A stretch of DNA of 64,000 bases from Azohydromonas australica DSM 1124 (GCF_000430725.1 NZ_AUMO01000043.1:95759-159758), one strand, 5' to 3'. Numbered from the stretch's first letter, positions 35,562 through 44,279 are shown. Numbers and translations are program-made. The notes: generated from the sequence alone by a model not told the origin.

Positions 35562-35724
35562 TCGTCCTCCCGTTTTTCTTGGAATGGGAAGGCGGCCCAA
35601 GGCGCGCACCGGCCACCTTGTTTCATTTTGATACGTGCGCTGGGCCGCGATGCTAGGCGAGCCCAGGCCCGGCCCGGCCTGCGGGCCGGGCCGCCAGTCG
35701 TGACAAAAGCAACGCCGGCTGGCG

Positions 35725-38040
35725 CTAGTGCTTGCCCGGCAAGCCGGTGGGCGTGAAGCCGATGCCCCGGCGCTGGCGCGCCTCGGGCTTCACGCGGTGC
35801 TCGCTTTCGAGCTGGCTCAGGAACTCGTCGGGCTCGAAGGCCTGGCCCAGCAGCTCCACCTGGCGCCGCACCGCCGCGAAGTCGCCCGGCGTGAGCAGGT
35901 CCAGCTGCGCCAGGCGCTGGCGCTGCTCCCCGGTCAGGCGCTCGGCGTCACCGTCCAGCGCCTCGTTCACGAACATGCGCACGCGCTGCTCGGGGCGCAG
36001 CGGGTGGAAGCGGATCTTGAAGGTGAAGCGCCGCAGGGCCGCCTCGTCGAGGTCGTCGAACAGGTTCGTGGTGCAGATGAAGATGCCGGCGAAGCGCTCC
36101 ATGCCCTGCAGCATCTGGTTGACCTCGCTGACCTCGTAGGTGCGCTCGGCCATGCGGCGGCTGCGCAGGAAGCTGTCGGCCTCGTCCAGCAGCAGCACCG
36201 CGCCCTCGGACTGCGCTTCCTCGAACATGCGCGCCATGTTGGCCTCGGTCTCGCCCACGAACTTGCTCATGAGGTCGCTGGCCTGGCGGATCATCAGCGG
36301 GCGGCCCAGCTCCTGCGCCAGGTGCTCGGCCAGCGCGGTCTTGCCGCTGCCGGGCACGCCGTGCAGGCACAGCGTGCCGTGGCCGCGCCGGCGCAGCGCC
36401 TCCACGATGCGCGGCAGCTCGAAGCGGCACTCCACGTTCAGCAGCTCCAGCGCGTAGCGCGTGACGCTCACGCGCGCGCGGCTGCCCGCGCTCTGGCCCA
36501 GCGCCCGGTCGGCGTTGACCAGCTGGCGCTCGATCAGCGCCTCGATGCCCGCCGCCTCGCTGGCGGCCAGCCGCGCGAAGCGCACCGCAGTGCGGATCTG
36601 CGCCGGTGTCAGGCTGCGCCGCTCGGCCAGCCGCGCCACGAAGCCGGGGCTGACGGTGGCCCCTTCCAGCGCCCGCGCCACCAGCCCTTCGCGCGCTCCG
36701 GGCGGCGGCGACTTCAGCTCCAGGTGGTACTGGAAGCGGCGGCGGAAGGCCGGGTCGATCTGCTCGATGCGGTTCGTCACCCACAGCACCGGCACCGGGT
36801 TGGTCTCCAGGATCTGGTTGACCCAGGCCTTGCCGCTGACGCTGCCCGACAGCGGCGCGTCGCCGCTGTCCAGCCGCGCCATGAGCTGCGCGGTGTCGGT
36901 GGAGATGGGCGGGAAGACGTCCTCCACCTCGTCGAAGAGCAGCGCCACGTGGCCGCTGCCCTTGAGGAAGACCTGGCTGATCTGCAGCGAGCGGTAGCGG
37001 TCACGGCCCGAGAGCGAGTTGCCGTCGCGGTCGGCGTACTCGACCTCGTAGAGCTCCAGCCCCGCGGCCTGCGCCACCACCTTGGCCAGCTCGGTCTTGC
37101 CGGTGCCCGGCGGCCCGTACATCAGCACGTTCACGCCGGGCTCGCGCTGCGCCACCGCGTTCTTCAGCAGCGCGGTGAGCATGGCCACGTCGTCGCCCAC
37201 GAAGGCGAAGTCCGCGGCCGTGAGCTCGGTGCGCCGCGCCGGGCGCGTGAACACGGCCATCAGCTCGCTGGGCTCGCGGTACTCGCGCATGAGCACCGGC
37301 GGCAGCTGCTCGCTGACCTTCATGAGGTCGGCCAGGTCGGTGATGTTGTGCTCGGAGATGAGGTTCTCGACCATGCCGATGCGCTCCAGGCGCGAGCCCG
37401 CGCGCAGTGCCTCGGCCACCTCCTGCTCGTTGACGCCGGCCACCGCCGCGATGGCCGCGTGCGCCTCCTGGGCGCTGGAGACCTTGAACTCCACCAGCAG
37501 CCCGCGCAGGTCGCGCTGGTAGCGCGCGAGCGTCCCGTACAGCAGCAGCGCGCGCTCGGCGGGGTTGAGCTGCAGCAGCCCGGCCAGGGCGTCGATGTTC
37601 TGCTGCACCCGCGTCTGCTGCTTCTTCAGGCTGCGCTCCAGCCACTCGGCGGTGGCGCCGATCACGGCCAGCAGGTCCTTCGGGGCGTCCTTGATGTACT
37701 CGTCGATGTAGAAGAAGAGCGTGCCTTCCTCGTACGGGCCGCGCCAGCAGCCGTGGCGTTGCAGGAACGCGACATCGGCCAGCGCCTCGTGCCCGCGCCA
37801 GAGTTCGTTGTCGCGGCAGCGCCGCTCCAGGAACTGGCGCAAGCGCCCCAGCACCGGCACCGGCCACACCAGGTGGCGGCCCACGAGCGACAGCAGGCTG
37901 CTCCAGTCGCGCCGCAGGTTGAAGCGCCCGGCCTGCTTCATCGTCAAGGCCAGCACGAATTGCGAGCACATCAGATCGAGCACCGGGGCCTCGGTCAGCC
38001 CCGGCGAGGGCAGCAGGCGCGCATCGGTTCGACTTCTCAC
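35725..38040 (-). CDS. Double AAA+ ATPase
   Basis: A protein of about 771 residues with an N-terminal helical region of about 350 residues, then two AAA+ modules. The first has YGPPGTGKTELAK and Walker B LLFDEVEDVFPP. The second has HGVPGSGKTALAEHL and Walker B LLLDEADSFLRS, with arginine-finger-like RRRFQ and RRFTFK. The layout resembles CDC48-like unfoldases, but the N-domain is not recognised. I chose the GTG at 38040 because GAGGA sits six bases upstream; GTG 37980 or ATG 37971 are alternatives. A terminator at 38151-38185 separates it from the DUF3567 gene, so it has its own promoter. Confidence 0.88.
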   Translation of the reverse strand: MRSRTDARLLPSPGLTEAPVLDLMCSQFVLALTMKQAGRFNLRRDWSSLLSLVGRHLVWPVPVLGRLRQFLERRCRDNELWRGHEALADVAFLQRHGCWRGPYEEGTLFFYIDEYIKDAPKDLLAVIGATAEWLERSLKKQQTRVQQNIDALAGLLQLNPAERALLLYGTLARYQRDLRGLLVEFKVSSAQEAHAAIAAVAGVNEQEVAEALRAGSRLERIGMVENLISEHNITDLADLMKVSEQLPPVLMREYREPSELMAVFTRPARRTELTAADFAFVGDDVAMLTALLKNAVAQREPGVNVLMYGPPGTGKTELAKVVAQAAGLELYEVEYADRDGNSLSGRDRYRSLQISQVFLKGSGHVALLFDEVEDVFPPISTDTAQLMARLDSGDAPLSGSVSGKAWVNQILETNPVPVLWVTNRIEQIDPAFRRRFQYHLELKSPPPGAREGLVARALEGATVSPGFVARLAERRSLTPAQIRTAVRFARLAASEAAGIEALIERQLVNADRALGQSAGSRARVSVTRYALELLNVECRFELPRIVEALRRRGHGTLCLHGVPGSGKTALAEHLAQELGRPLMIRQASDLMSKFVGETEANMARMFEEAQSEGAVLLLDEADSFLRSRRMAERTYEVSEVNQMLQGMERFAGIFICTTNLFDDLDEAALRRFTFKIRFHPLRPEQRVRMFVNEALDGDAERLTGEQRQRLAQLDLLTPGDFAAVRRQVELLGQAFEPDEFLSQLESEHRVKPEARQRRGIGFTPTGLPGKH

Positions 38041-38150
38041 CGGCGATCCTCGTGCTGTTGTGGTCCAAAGTGCGCGCGATCTTGTCGCAGCCCCTGCACA
38101 CCAGCAAGCCCTGCGGACTTGAAGGCCAAAGCCACGCGCCGCGCGGCCCA

Positions 38151-38185
38151 TGAAAAAGAACCGGGCCCGCACGCGGCGGGCCCGG
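38151..38185 (-). terminator. Rho-independent terminator after DUF3567 gene
   Basis: Perfect 10-bp stem CCGGGCCCGC / GCGGGCCCGG (38161-38170 and 38176-38185) with a five-base loop. On the minus strand TTCTTTTTC follows. It is about 34 bases past the DUF3567 stop. Confidence 0.85.
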
Positions 38186-38218
38186 AGGACGTGGCGGGAA
38201 AAGGAACCGCCCGCAATC

Positions 38219-38485
38219 TCAATGCAGCGACACCGGCTGCTGCGCCAGCTGCGTGTAGCCGGCAATGAACTCGTCGAGCGCTTCCTCGGTGGGTTCGGTC
38301 TCCACCAGGTGGTCCACGCCCTCGCGAAAGCGCTGGGCCAGCGCACCCTCCAGGAAAATCTCCTTGCGGGCGAACTTGTCGACGATCTCGTAGCCGCCGC
38401 GGTGCACCGCCGGAGCACTGTCTTCAGCGGCCGGCAGGTCGAACTGCAGCACCGCGAAGCTGTCCGAGTTGTAGAGCATGAGCAT
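38219..38485 (-). CDS. DUF3567 family protein
   Basis: An 88-residue protein. It begins MLMLYNSDSFAVLQFDLP and carries GGYEIVDKFARKEIFLEGAL, the hallmark of DUF3567, a small family found mainly in Burkholderiales whose function is unknown. The start at 38485 is well supported: a full AGGAGG lies seven bases upstream. The acidic C-terminus (VETEPTEEALDEF) is predicted helical. It lies 75 bases after the DUF3108 gene and is followed by a strong terminator. Confidence 0.9.
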   Translation of the reverse strand: MLMLYNSDSFAVLQFDLPAAEDSAPAVHRGGYEIVDKFARKEIFLEGALAQRFREGVDHLVETEPTEEALDEFIAGYTQLAQQPVSLH

Positions 38486-38560
38486 CTTCAATCCTCCTGA
38501 GGCGGCAGTTGGGAGGTATCCGGCAAGTTTCAAGCCCGTCGATGCGTGTTTCTCTCGCGC

Positions 38561-39742
38561 TCAGGGCTCTCGCTCCTCGGACTCCAGCACCATTTCCAAC
38601 GCATCGCCCCCGCCCGCGGCCGACAGCCGGGCCCGTACCGGCAGGTGGTGCCGGGCCGGATCGAGCCAGATTTCGACCCGGGTGTCGTACTTCTTGCGCG
38701 GCTGGCGCGAGAGCTTGAGCGAGCGCACCTCGCCCGCCGGGCCGGCCACCGTCTGCTCGCCCTCGACGACGAAGGTCCACGCGTCGGCATCGCCGCGCGC
38801 GCCGGTGACGAAGAGCTGGATGCGCTCACCGGCGCCGAAGCGCTGCGGATCGGCCGCGACGATGGCCGGGATCTGCAGCAGCACGCTCAGCCGGTCCTGT
38901 GCGCCCGCGGGCAGCGGGAACTCGGTGGTCGGGCCGGAATAGGTGATCTTGCCGTCCTCGCGCTGGAAGTTCGCCGCCTGCGCCTCGCGACCGCGCCGGC
39001 GCACCAGGTAGCGCTCGGGCGCGATGCCCGCGCCGTCCAGCGCGCCGGTGCTGCGCCAGTCCAGCACGTTGATGCCCGCCACCTCGCCGGTGAGCGAGGC
39101 CTCGTACTGCCCGGCCCCGGGCCGCCAACGCAGCTCGCCGGTGCCCCACAGCAAGCCGCGCTCCAACCGGTAGCGGCGCAGCAGCGGCGGCGGCAGCGCC
39201 GTGGCGTACACCGGCAGCGGCGGCAGCGCGCCCTGCACCGCCGAGGCCGCGCCCGCGACGGCGGAAGCCGCTTCCGGCGCCGCCTCGGCCGTCGCACCGG
39301 GCAGCGGCTCGGAAGCCGCGGCGGCACTCTGCGCCTCCGACGCAGCGGCCGGCAGCGCCAGGGCCACTTCGTGAGGCTCCGAGGCCGCCACGTCGGGCGC
39401 CGAAGACGCCTCGGCCTGGGCCACGGCCGACGCCGCCTCGGCAACAACCGGCGCGGCCGGCTTCTCGGCCGCGGCCTCGCGCGCCGCCTTGGGCGCGGGC
39501 CGCGCGACGGGCTTCACCGGCGCGGGCGCCGGCGGGGGTGCGGCCGGCCGCGGCGGCAGCGCCTGCAGCTGCACCGCCACGCTGGCGGCGGGATCGGGCG
39601 GGGGTTCGGCGTCTTCGCCGCGGCCCAGCAGCAGCCAGGCATGCAGCGCCGTGACCGCTGCCACCGTGAGCAGACCGGCCACCCGGCGGCGCAGGCGCCG
39701 ACGGCGCGGCCCCGACAATGGCGAGTTCTGCAACGGTGACAA
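38561..39742 (-). CDS. DUF3108 domain protein
   Basis: A protein of up to 393 residues. An arginine-rich N-terminus ([11 protein letters not shown]) is followed by one membrane helix (AGLLTVAAVTALHAWLLLG) and a long alanine/proline linker of about 130 residues. A periplasmic C-terminal DUF3108 domain comes last (YRLERGLLWGTGELRWRPG; DRLSVLLQIPAIV; KYDTRVEIWLDPARHHLP). The function of the domain is unknown. No ATG is available: TTG at 39742 is the longest start and TTG 39718 an alternative, neither with a clear ribosome site. It faces the FAH-family gene with almost no gap. Confidence 0.83.
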   Translation of the reverse strand: MSPLQNSPLSGPRRRRLRRRVAGLLTVAAVTALHAWLLLGRGEDAEPPPDPAASVAVQLQALPPRPAAPPPAPAPVKPVARPAPKAAREAAAEKPAAPVVAEAASAVAQAEASSAPDVAASEPHEVALALPAAASEAQSAAAASEPLPGATAEAAPEAASAVAGAASAVQGALPPLPVYATALPPPLLRRYRLERGLLWGTGELRWRPGAGQYEASLTGEVAGINVLDWRSTGALDGAGIAPERYLVRRRGREAQAANFQREDGKITYSGPTTEFPLPAGAQDRLSVLLQIPAIVAADPQRFGAGERIQLFVTGARGDADAWTFVVEGEQTVAGPAGEVRSLKLSRQPRKKYDTRVEIWLDPARHHLPVRARLSAAGGGDALEMVLESEEREP

Positions 39743-39747
39743 GGGTT

Positions 39748-40692
39748 ATGAAACTGGCGACCTACAAGGACGGTTCGCGCGACGGCCAGCTCGTCGTGGT
39801 CTCGCGCGACCTCGCGCGCGCCCATTTTGCGACCGGCATCGCCACGCGCCTGCAGCAGGTGCTCGATGACTGGAATTTCCTCGCGCCGCAGCTGCAGCAG
39901 CTCTACGAGGCCCTCAACCGTGGCCAGGTGCGCCACGCCTTCGACTTCGACCCGCGCCTGTGCGCCGCGCCCCTGCCGCGCGCCTTCCAGGTGGCCTGGG
40001 CCACGGCGGCGCGCCACGAGGCCGGCGACGCCGCGGACGATCCGGACGCGCCGCTGCCGCTGCGCCTGGAAGTGGCCGCCGGCGACGCGCTGCTGGGTTC
40101 GCGCGACGTGGCCGAGTTCGCCAGCGACGGCTGGGACATCGACGCCGAACCGGGCCTGGCTGTCATCAGCGGCGACATCGCCGCGGGCACGCCTGCGCCC
40201 CAGGCGCTCGAAGGCGTGCGGCTGCTGACACTGATGTGCCGCTGGCGGCTGCGCGCCCTGGACGGCGCCGACGCCGGCTTCAGCCCCGCGCCTGCCTTCG
40301 GCCCGGTGGCGGTCACGCCCGACGAGCTGAACCTGGCCTGGGAGGGCGGCCGCGTGCGCGCCGAGCTGCAGTGGACCTGGAACCAGCGCCGCCTGGCGCG
40401 CTGCGACGCCGCCGCGGCGCTGCCCTGGCACTTCGGCCAGCCCCTGGCGCGGCTGGCGCACACGCGCATGCTGCAGGCCGGCAGCGTCGTGGGCTGCGCG
40501 GCGCAGTCGGCCCTGCCCGAAGTGGCCTTCAGCCTGCAGGCGCTGCGCGCGCACGAGGCGAGTGAAGGCGTCCAGGCCCTGCGCGAGGGCTTCCTGCGCC
40601 ACGGCGACCAGCTGCGGCTGGAACTGCTGGACGAGCGCGGACTCTTGCCCTTGGGCGCCATCGAACAGTCGGTGGCCATTGGGCGAGGATGA
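39748..40692 (+). CDS. Degenerate fumarylacetoacetate hydrolase family protein
   Basis: A 314-residue protein. The N-terminus MKLATYKDGSRDGQLVVVSR and the stretches ATRLQQVLDDWNFLAPQL and FGPVAVTPDEL are those of bacterial FAH-family hydrolases. However, the catalytic parts have eroded. The segment after PLPRAFQ lacks the NHVELVRKAR block remembered from active relatives. The metal-binding E-x-E appears as WDIDAEPGLAV, with the second Glu missing. The NDVSLRN aspartate region reads LTLMCRWRLRALDG, and the QSKPATAFSP lysine reads SPAPAFGP. It is therefore probably not an active hydrolase. It ends 10 bases before the protease gene. Confidence 0.85.
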   Translation: MKLATYKDGSRDGQLVVVSRDLARAHFATGIATRLQQVLDDWNFLAPQLQQLYEALNRGQVRHAFDFDPRLCAAPLPRAFQVAWATAARHEAGDAADDPDAPLPLRLEVAAGDALLGSRDVAEFASDGWDIDAEPGLAVISGDIAAGTPAPQALEGVRLLTLMCRWRLRALDGADAGFSPAPAFGPVAVTPDELNLAWEGGRVRAELQWTWNQRRLARCDAAAALPWHFGQPLARLAHTRMLQAGSVVGCAAQSALPEVAFSLQALRAHEASEGVQALREGFLRHGDQLRLELLDERGLLPLGAIEQSVAIGRG

Positions 40693-40702
40693 TGGGCAAC
40701 GC

Positions 40703-41188
40703 ATGAACGACTTTCCCCGCACGCTGAAGTTCGCCACCGTCTGGTTGCTGATCGGCGCCGCGCTGTTCCTGGGCGTGCAGTGGTGGCAGTCGCAGGAGCG
40801 GCGCACGCGCTTCAGCGTGCAGTCCGGCGTGGTGGAGCTGCAGCGCGGGGCGGACGGCCACTACCACTGGCCCGGGCGCATCGACGGCGAGGCGGTGGAC
40901 TTCCTGGTGGACACCGGCGCCACCGGCAGCGCGATGCCGCTGGCACTGGCGCGCCGGCTGGGCCTGCCCGAGGTCGGGCAGATCCGCACCCAGACCGCCG
41001 GCGGCGAGGTCATGGGCACGCTGGTGCTGGCCGACGTGACGCTGGACGGCGGCGTGCGCGTGCAGCGCCTGCGCGTGGCCGCGCTGCCCGGCCTGGGCGA
41101 CCGCCCGCTGCTGGGCATGGACGTGCTGGGCCGGCTGCACTGGCAGCAGCGCCAGGGCGTGCTGCGCATCGAGCTGGACGGGCGCTGA
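40703..41188 (+). CDS. Retropepsin-like clan AA aspartic protease
   Basis: A 161-residue protein with one N-terminal membrane helix (TVWLLIGAALFLGVQWW) and a periplasmic retropepsin-like domain. The active-site triplet is in DFLVDTGATGSAMPLALARR, and the closing flap-end motif is RPLLGMDVLGRLHW. This matches the TIGR02281-type single-domain aspartic protease family, which would work as a dimer. Substrates are unknown. The ATG at 40703 lies 10 bases after the FAH-like gene, so the two are probably one transcript. Confidence 0.88.
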   Translation: MNDFPRTLKFATVWLLIGAALFLGVQWWQSQERRTRFSVQSGVVELQRGADGHYHWPGRIDGEAVDFLVDTGATGSAMPLALARRLGLPEVGQIRTQTAGGEVMGTLVLADVTLDGGVRVQRLRVAALPGLGDRPLLGMDVLGRLHWQQRQGVLRIELDGR

Positions 41189-41282
41189 GCGGCCGGCGCG
41201 CCGGTTGCAGCGGCAACCTGATCCGCCCGGGCGCCGCATGGGCCGCAGGCACAATCGGCCGCACGTCGTTGGAGACAGACAA

Positions 41283-41939
41283 ATGGCCGACCAGCCCGAT
41301 TTCGCCAAGCTCGTTCCCGGATTCGACTTCCTGCAAAAGCTCATGGGCGGCGCCAACGCCGCCATGCCGCCCATGGGGCAGTGGGTGGCGCCCACGCTCA
41401 ACCCGGAGGAGCTGGAGAAGCGCATCAACGAGCTGCGCACGGTGCAGTTCTGGCTGGAGCAGAACGCCCGCATGCTCGGCGCCACCATCCAGGCGCTGGA
41501 GGTGCAGCGCATGACGCTGACCACGCTCAAGACCATGAACGTGAAGATGGGCGACCTGCGCGACGCGCTCAAGATCCGCCTGCCCGACCCGCCCGCGGCG
41601 GCGCCCGCTCCCGCGCCGGCCCCCGCCGCCGCAGCCAAGCCGCCGGCAGCGGCCCCGGCGCCCAGCGCGTCCGGTGACAAGCCGGCCGCCGGTGCCGTGG
41701 ACCCGATGCAGTGGTGGAGCGCGCTGACGCAGCAGTTCGGCCAGCTCGCCGCGCAGGCGATGCAGGACGGCGCCGCCGCCGCCGAGGCCGCGCGCGCCAC
41801 GCTGGCGAGCTCGATGGCGCAGGCCACCGCCGCCAAGAAGGCGCCCGAAGGCCAGGGCGCCGAAGCGCCCGCCGACACCCCCGAAACCTCCGAGGCGCCC
41901 GCGGCCAAGACCGCGGCGCGCAAGCGCAGCACCAAGTAA
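41283..41939 (+). CDS. phaM: PhaM-type polyhydroxyalkanoate granule protein
   Basis: A 218-residue protein. It opens with the family segment DFAKLVPGFDFLQKLMGG and NPEELEKRINELRTVQFWLE. It continues with a proline/alanine linker (residues about 98-135) and a second helical part (WWSALTQQFGQLAAQAM). The C-terminus is lysine/arginine rich (AAKTAARKRSTK), a DNA-binding feature. In Cupriavidus, PhaM activates PHB synthase and ties granules to the nucleoid. Its presence implies that the organism stores PHA, though no phaC is in this window. Confidence 0.9.
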   Translation: MADQPDFAKLVPGFDFLQKLMGGANAAMPPMGQWVAPTLNPEELEKRINELRTVQFWLEQNARMLGATIQALEVQRMTLTTLKTMNVKMGDLRDALKIRLPDPPAAAPAPAPAPAAAAKPPAAAPAPSASGDKPAAGAVDPMQWWSALTQQFGQLAAQAMQDGAAAAEAARATLASSMAQATAAKKAPEGQGAEAPADTPETSEAPAAKTAARKRSTK

Positions 41940-42099
41940 GCGCCGGCGCGGCCCGCGGCTTGCACGGCCCGCGAGTACGGCATGGCGCCGCGCCCCTGGC
42001 GCCCGGTTTGCCCGCGCGGCGGGCATGCATGGCCGCCGTGGCAGCGCGGCGGCCGTGTCGCCGCATGACAGCGCTGGGCACGCGCCCACACACTGAACC

Positions 42100-43296
42100 A
42101 TGGACACTTTCCTGCACGCCCACGCCACGCATCCCGACTGGCGCTACGCCCTGGAGCTCGCCAACGCGCAGCTGCGCGCGCAGCGGGCCTCGCAGCGCCA
42201 GCGCAGCGGGGGCGCCGACCTCGGCTTCGTCTACTTCAGCGACCTCTACGCCGCGCAGGCGGAGGAACTGCTGCAGGCCTTGCACCACGACTGGCCCGGC
42301 GTGGCCTGGGTCGGCGGCACGGGCGTGGGCATCTGCGGCAACGGCGTGGAGTACTTCGACGAGCCCGCGCTGGTGCTGATGCTGGCGCGGCTGCCCGCGG
42401 GCAGCTTCCAGGTCTTCTCCGGCACGAACCCGCTGTCCCTGGCCGCGCACACCGCGCTGGTACACGCCGACCCCGCCACGCCGGAGCTGCCCGAGCTCGT
42501 GGCCGAGATGAGCGAGCGCACGGACTCGGGCTACCTCTTCGGCGGCCTGGCCTCGGCGCGCTCGCAGGCGCTGCAGGTGGCCGAGGGCGTGTTCCGCGGC
42601 GGGCTCTCGGGCGTGGCCTTCACGCAGCAGGTGGGGCTGATCTCGCGCGTGACGCAGGGCTGCACGCCGGTGGGCCCGGTGCGGCGCGTGACCGCGGCCA
42701 ACGAGCACCTGGTGCTGGAGCTCGACGGCGAGCCGGCGCTGGACGCACTGCTGGCCGACACCGGCGTGGACCTGTCGCAGCCCACGGTGGCGCTGCCGCG
42801 GCTGCGCTCCACGCTCGCGGGCGTGAGCGACGCGCGCGAGGACACGCTCACCCGCGGCGGCCAGTTCGGCGAGAACACGCGCGTGCGCCACCTCATCGGC
42901 CTGGAGCCCGGGCGCCGCGGCGTGGCGCTGGCCGAGGCGGTGGAGGTGGGGCAGCAGATCGCCTTCTGCCACCGCGACGCCGTGGCCGCGCGGCGCGACC
43001 TGGTGCGCATCTGCGCCGAGATCCGCGAGGAGATCGAGGCCGGCATCGAGGCGCCCGCGGCGCCGGGCGCCGGCGGCGCGGAGCTGGCCGCCGCCTCGCG
43101 CATCGCCGGGGCCATCTACATCAGCTGCGCCGGGCGCGGCGGGGCGCACTTCGGCGCGCCCTCGGCCGAGCTGCAGATCGTGCAGCACGCCCTGGGCGAC
43201 GTGCCCCTGGCGGGCTTCTTCGCCAGCGGCGAGATCGGCCACCACCACCTCTACGGCTACACGGGGGTGCTGACCGTGTTCACGGCAGAACCCTGA
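42100..43296 (+). CDS. FIST-domain signal protein
   Basis: A 398-residue protein with an N-terminal FIST domain (LGFVYFSDLYAAQAEELLQA; WVGGTGVGICGNGVEYFDEP) and a C-terminal FIST_C domain (GAIYISCAGRGGAHFG; PLAGFFASGEIGHHHLYGYT). FIST domains are predicted sensory ligand-binding modules, often for small molecules, linked to signal transduction proteins. Here no kinase or cyclase domain is fused. It has its own gap of 160 bases after phaM and is followed by a REP-like element. Confidence 0.92.
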   Translation: MDTFLHAHATHPDWRYALELANAQLRAQRASQRQRSGGADLGFVYFSDLYAAQAEELLQALHHDWPGVAWVGGTGVGICGNGVEYFDEPALVLMLARLPAGSFQVFSGTNPLSLAAHTALVHADPATPELPELVAEMSERTDSGYLFGGLASARSQALQVAEGVFRGGLSGVAFTQQVGLISRVTQGCTPVGPVRRVTAANEHLVLELDGEPALDALLADTGVDLSQPTVALPRLRSTLAGVSDAREDTLTRGGQFGENTRVRHLIGLEPGRRGVALAEAVEVGQQIAFCHRDAVAARRDLVRICAEIREEIEAGIEAPAAPGAGGAELAAASRIAGAIYISCAGRGGAHFGAPSAELQIVQHALGDVPLAGFFASGEIGHHHLYGYTGVLTVFTAEP

Positions 43297-43304
43297 TGGG
43301 TTTG

Positions 43305-43379
43305 CCGTTCGGTCCGAGCCTGTCGAAGCCCGGTCGTGCGACCGGGCTGCAGGCGCTTCGACCCGCTCAGGACGAACGG
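43305..43379. repeat. REP-like palindromic element, copy 2
   Basis: The left arm starts CCGTTCGGTCCGAGCCTGTC and the right arm ends GCTCAGGACGAACGG, which are imperfect reverse complements. Between them is a second small stem, CCCGGTCG / CGACCGGG. It shares the arm pattern of the element at 33020-33100. It fills the gap between the FIST gene and the LysR gene, ending 12 bases before the LysR ATG. Confidence 0.78.
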
Positions 43380-43391
43380 AGATAACGACCC

Positions 43392-44279
43392 ATGACGCCC
43401 CCGCGCATCCCGCCCATCCACTGCCTGCTGAGCTTCGAGGCGCTGGCGCGGCTGCGCAGCGTGACGCTGGCGGCCGAGGAGCTCAGCGTCACGCCCAGCG
43501 CGGTGAGCCACCGCATGCGCCAGCTCGAATCGCAGCTGGGCGTGAAGCTCTTCGCCCGCAACGACTTCACCCTCAGCGCCGACGGTGCGGCCTACCTCGC
43601 GCACGTGCGCCAGGGGCTGCTGGCGCTGCAGCAGCTGCCCGGCAGCGCCGCGCGCACCGGCGCGCCGGTGCGGCTGCGCCTGGCGGTCACGCCCACCTTC
43701 TCGCGCGAGATCCTGCTGCCCAAGCTGGCGCTGTTCCGCCATGCCTACCCCGAGGTGGAGCTGATCATGCAGGTGGCCATCCCGCTGCTGAACGTGAAGG
43801 CCGAGGAGGCGGACTTCGAGATCCGCTACGGCACCGGCCCCTGGGCCGACGTGGAGCAGGTGTGCGTGCTGCGCGACGTGGCCTGCCCCGTGTGCAGCCC
43901 CGAGTACCTCAACGAGGCCGGCCCCTTCGACGGCTTTGACACCGCCGAGGTGGTGTCGCGCGCGCGGCTCATCCGCAGCCCGCTGGAGCCCTGGGGCACG
44001 TGGTTCCGCGCCTGCGGCATCGCCCTGCCCGAGCCGCGCAGCGGCGGCGCGCAGTTCAACGACGTGGGGCTGATGCTCGATGCCGCCGCCGCGGGCTTCG
44101 GCGTGGCGCTGGCGCGGCTGCGCCTGGCGCAGACCTGGCTCGACAACGGCCGCCTGGTGCGCCTGTCCGCCCGCACCGTGTCCTCGCCGCACCACCATTT
44201 CCTGTGCTGGAAGCCCGGCACGCTGGAGCGCTGGGAGTGCGCCGCCTTCGCCGAGTGGCTCAAGCTGATCCTGGCTTGA
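43392..44279 (+). CDS. LysR family transcriptional regulator (GcvA-like)
   Basis: A 295-residue regulator. The N-terminal winged helix reads LSFEALARLRSVTLAAEELS and VTPSAVSHRMRQLESQLGVK. A substrate-binding domain follows (RLRLAVTPTFSREILLPKLA; residues about 90-295). The GcvA-like branch is suggested by PSAVSHRMRQLE. It stands directly upstream, and in the same direction, of the lactate/glycolate permease and glcDEF. A palindromic T-N11-A site lies between its stop and the permease, so it probably controls that module. Confidence 0.92.
   Translation: MTPPRIPPIHCLLSFEALARLRSVTLAAEELSVTPSAVSHRMRQLESQLGVKLFARNDFTLSADGAAYLAHVRQGLLALQQLPGSAARTGAPVRLRLAVTPTFSREILLPKLALFRHAYPEVELIMQVAIPLLNVKAEEADFEIRYGTGPWADVEQVCVLRDVACPVCSPEYLNEAGPFDGFDTAEVVSRARLIRSPLEPWGTWFRACGIALPEPRSGGAQFNDVGLMLDAAAAGFGVALARLRLAQTWLDNGRLVRLSARTVSSPHHHFLCWKPGTLERWECAAFAEWLKLILA

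Noticed and set aside
35728..38268. An 846-codon plus-strand frame opposite the double-AAA gene
   Set aside because: Both Walker motifs are on the minus strand and the plus-strand product is a low-complexity Leu/Gln/Arg string.
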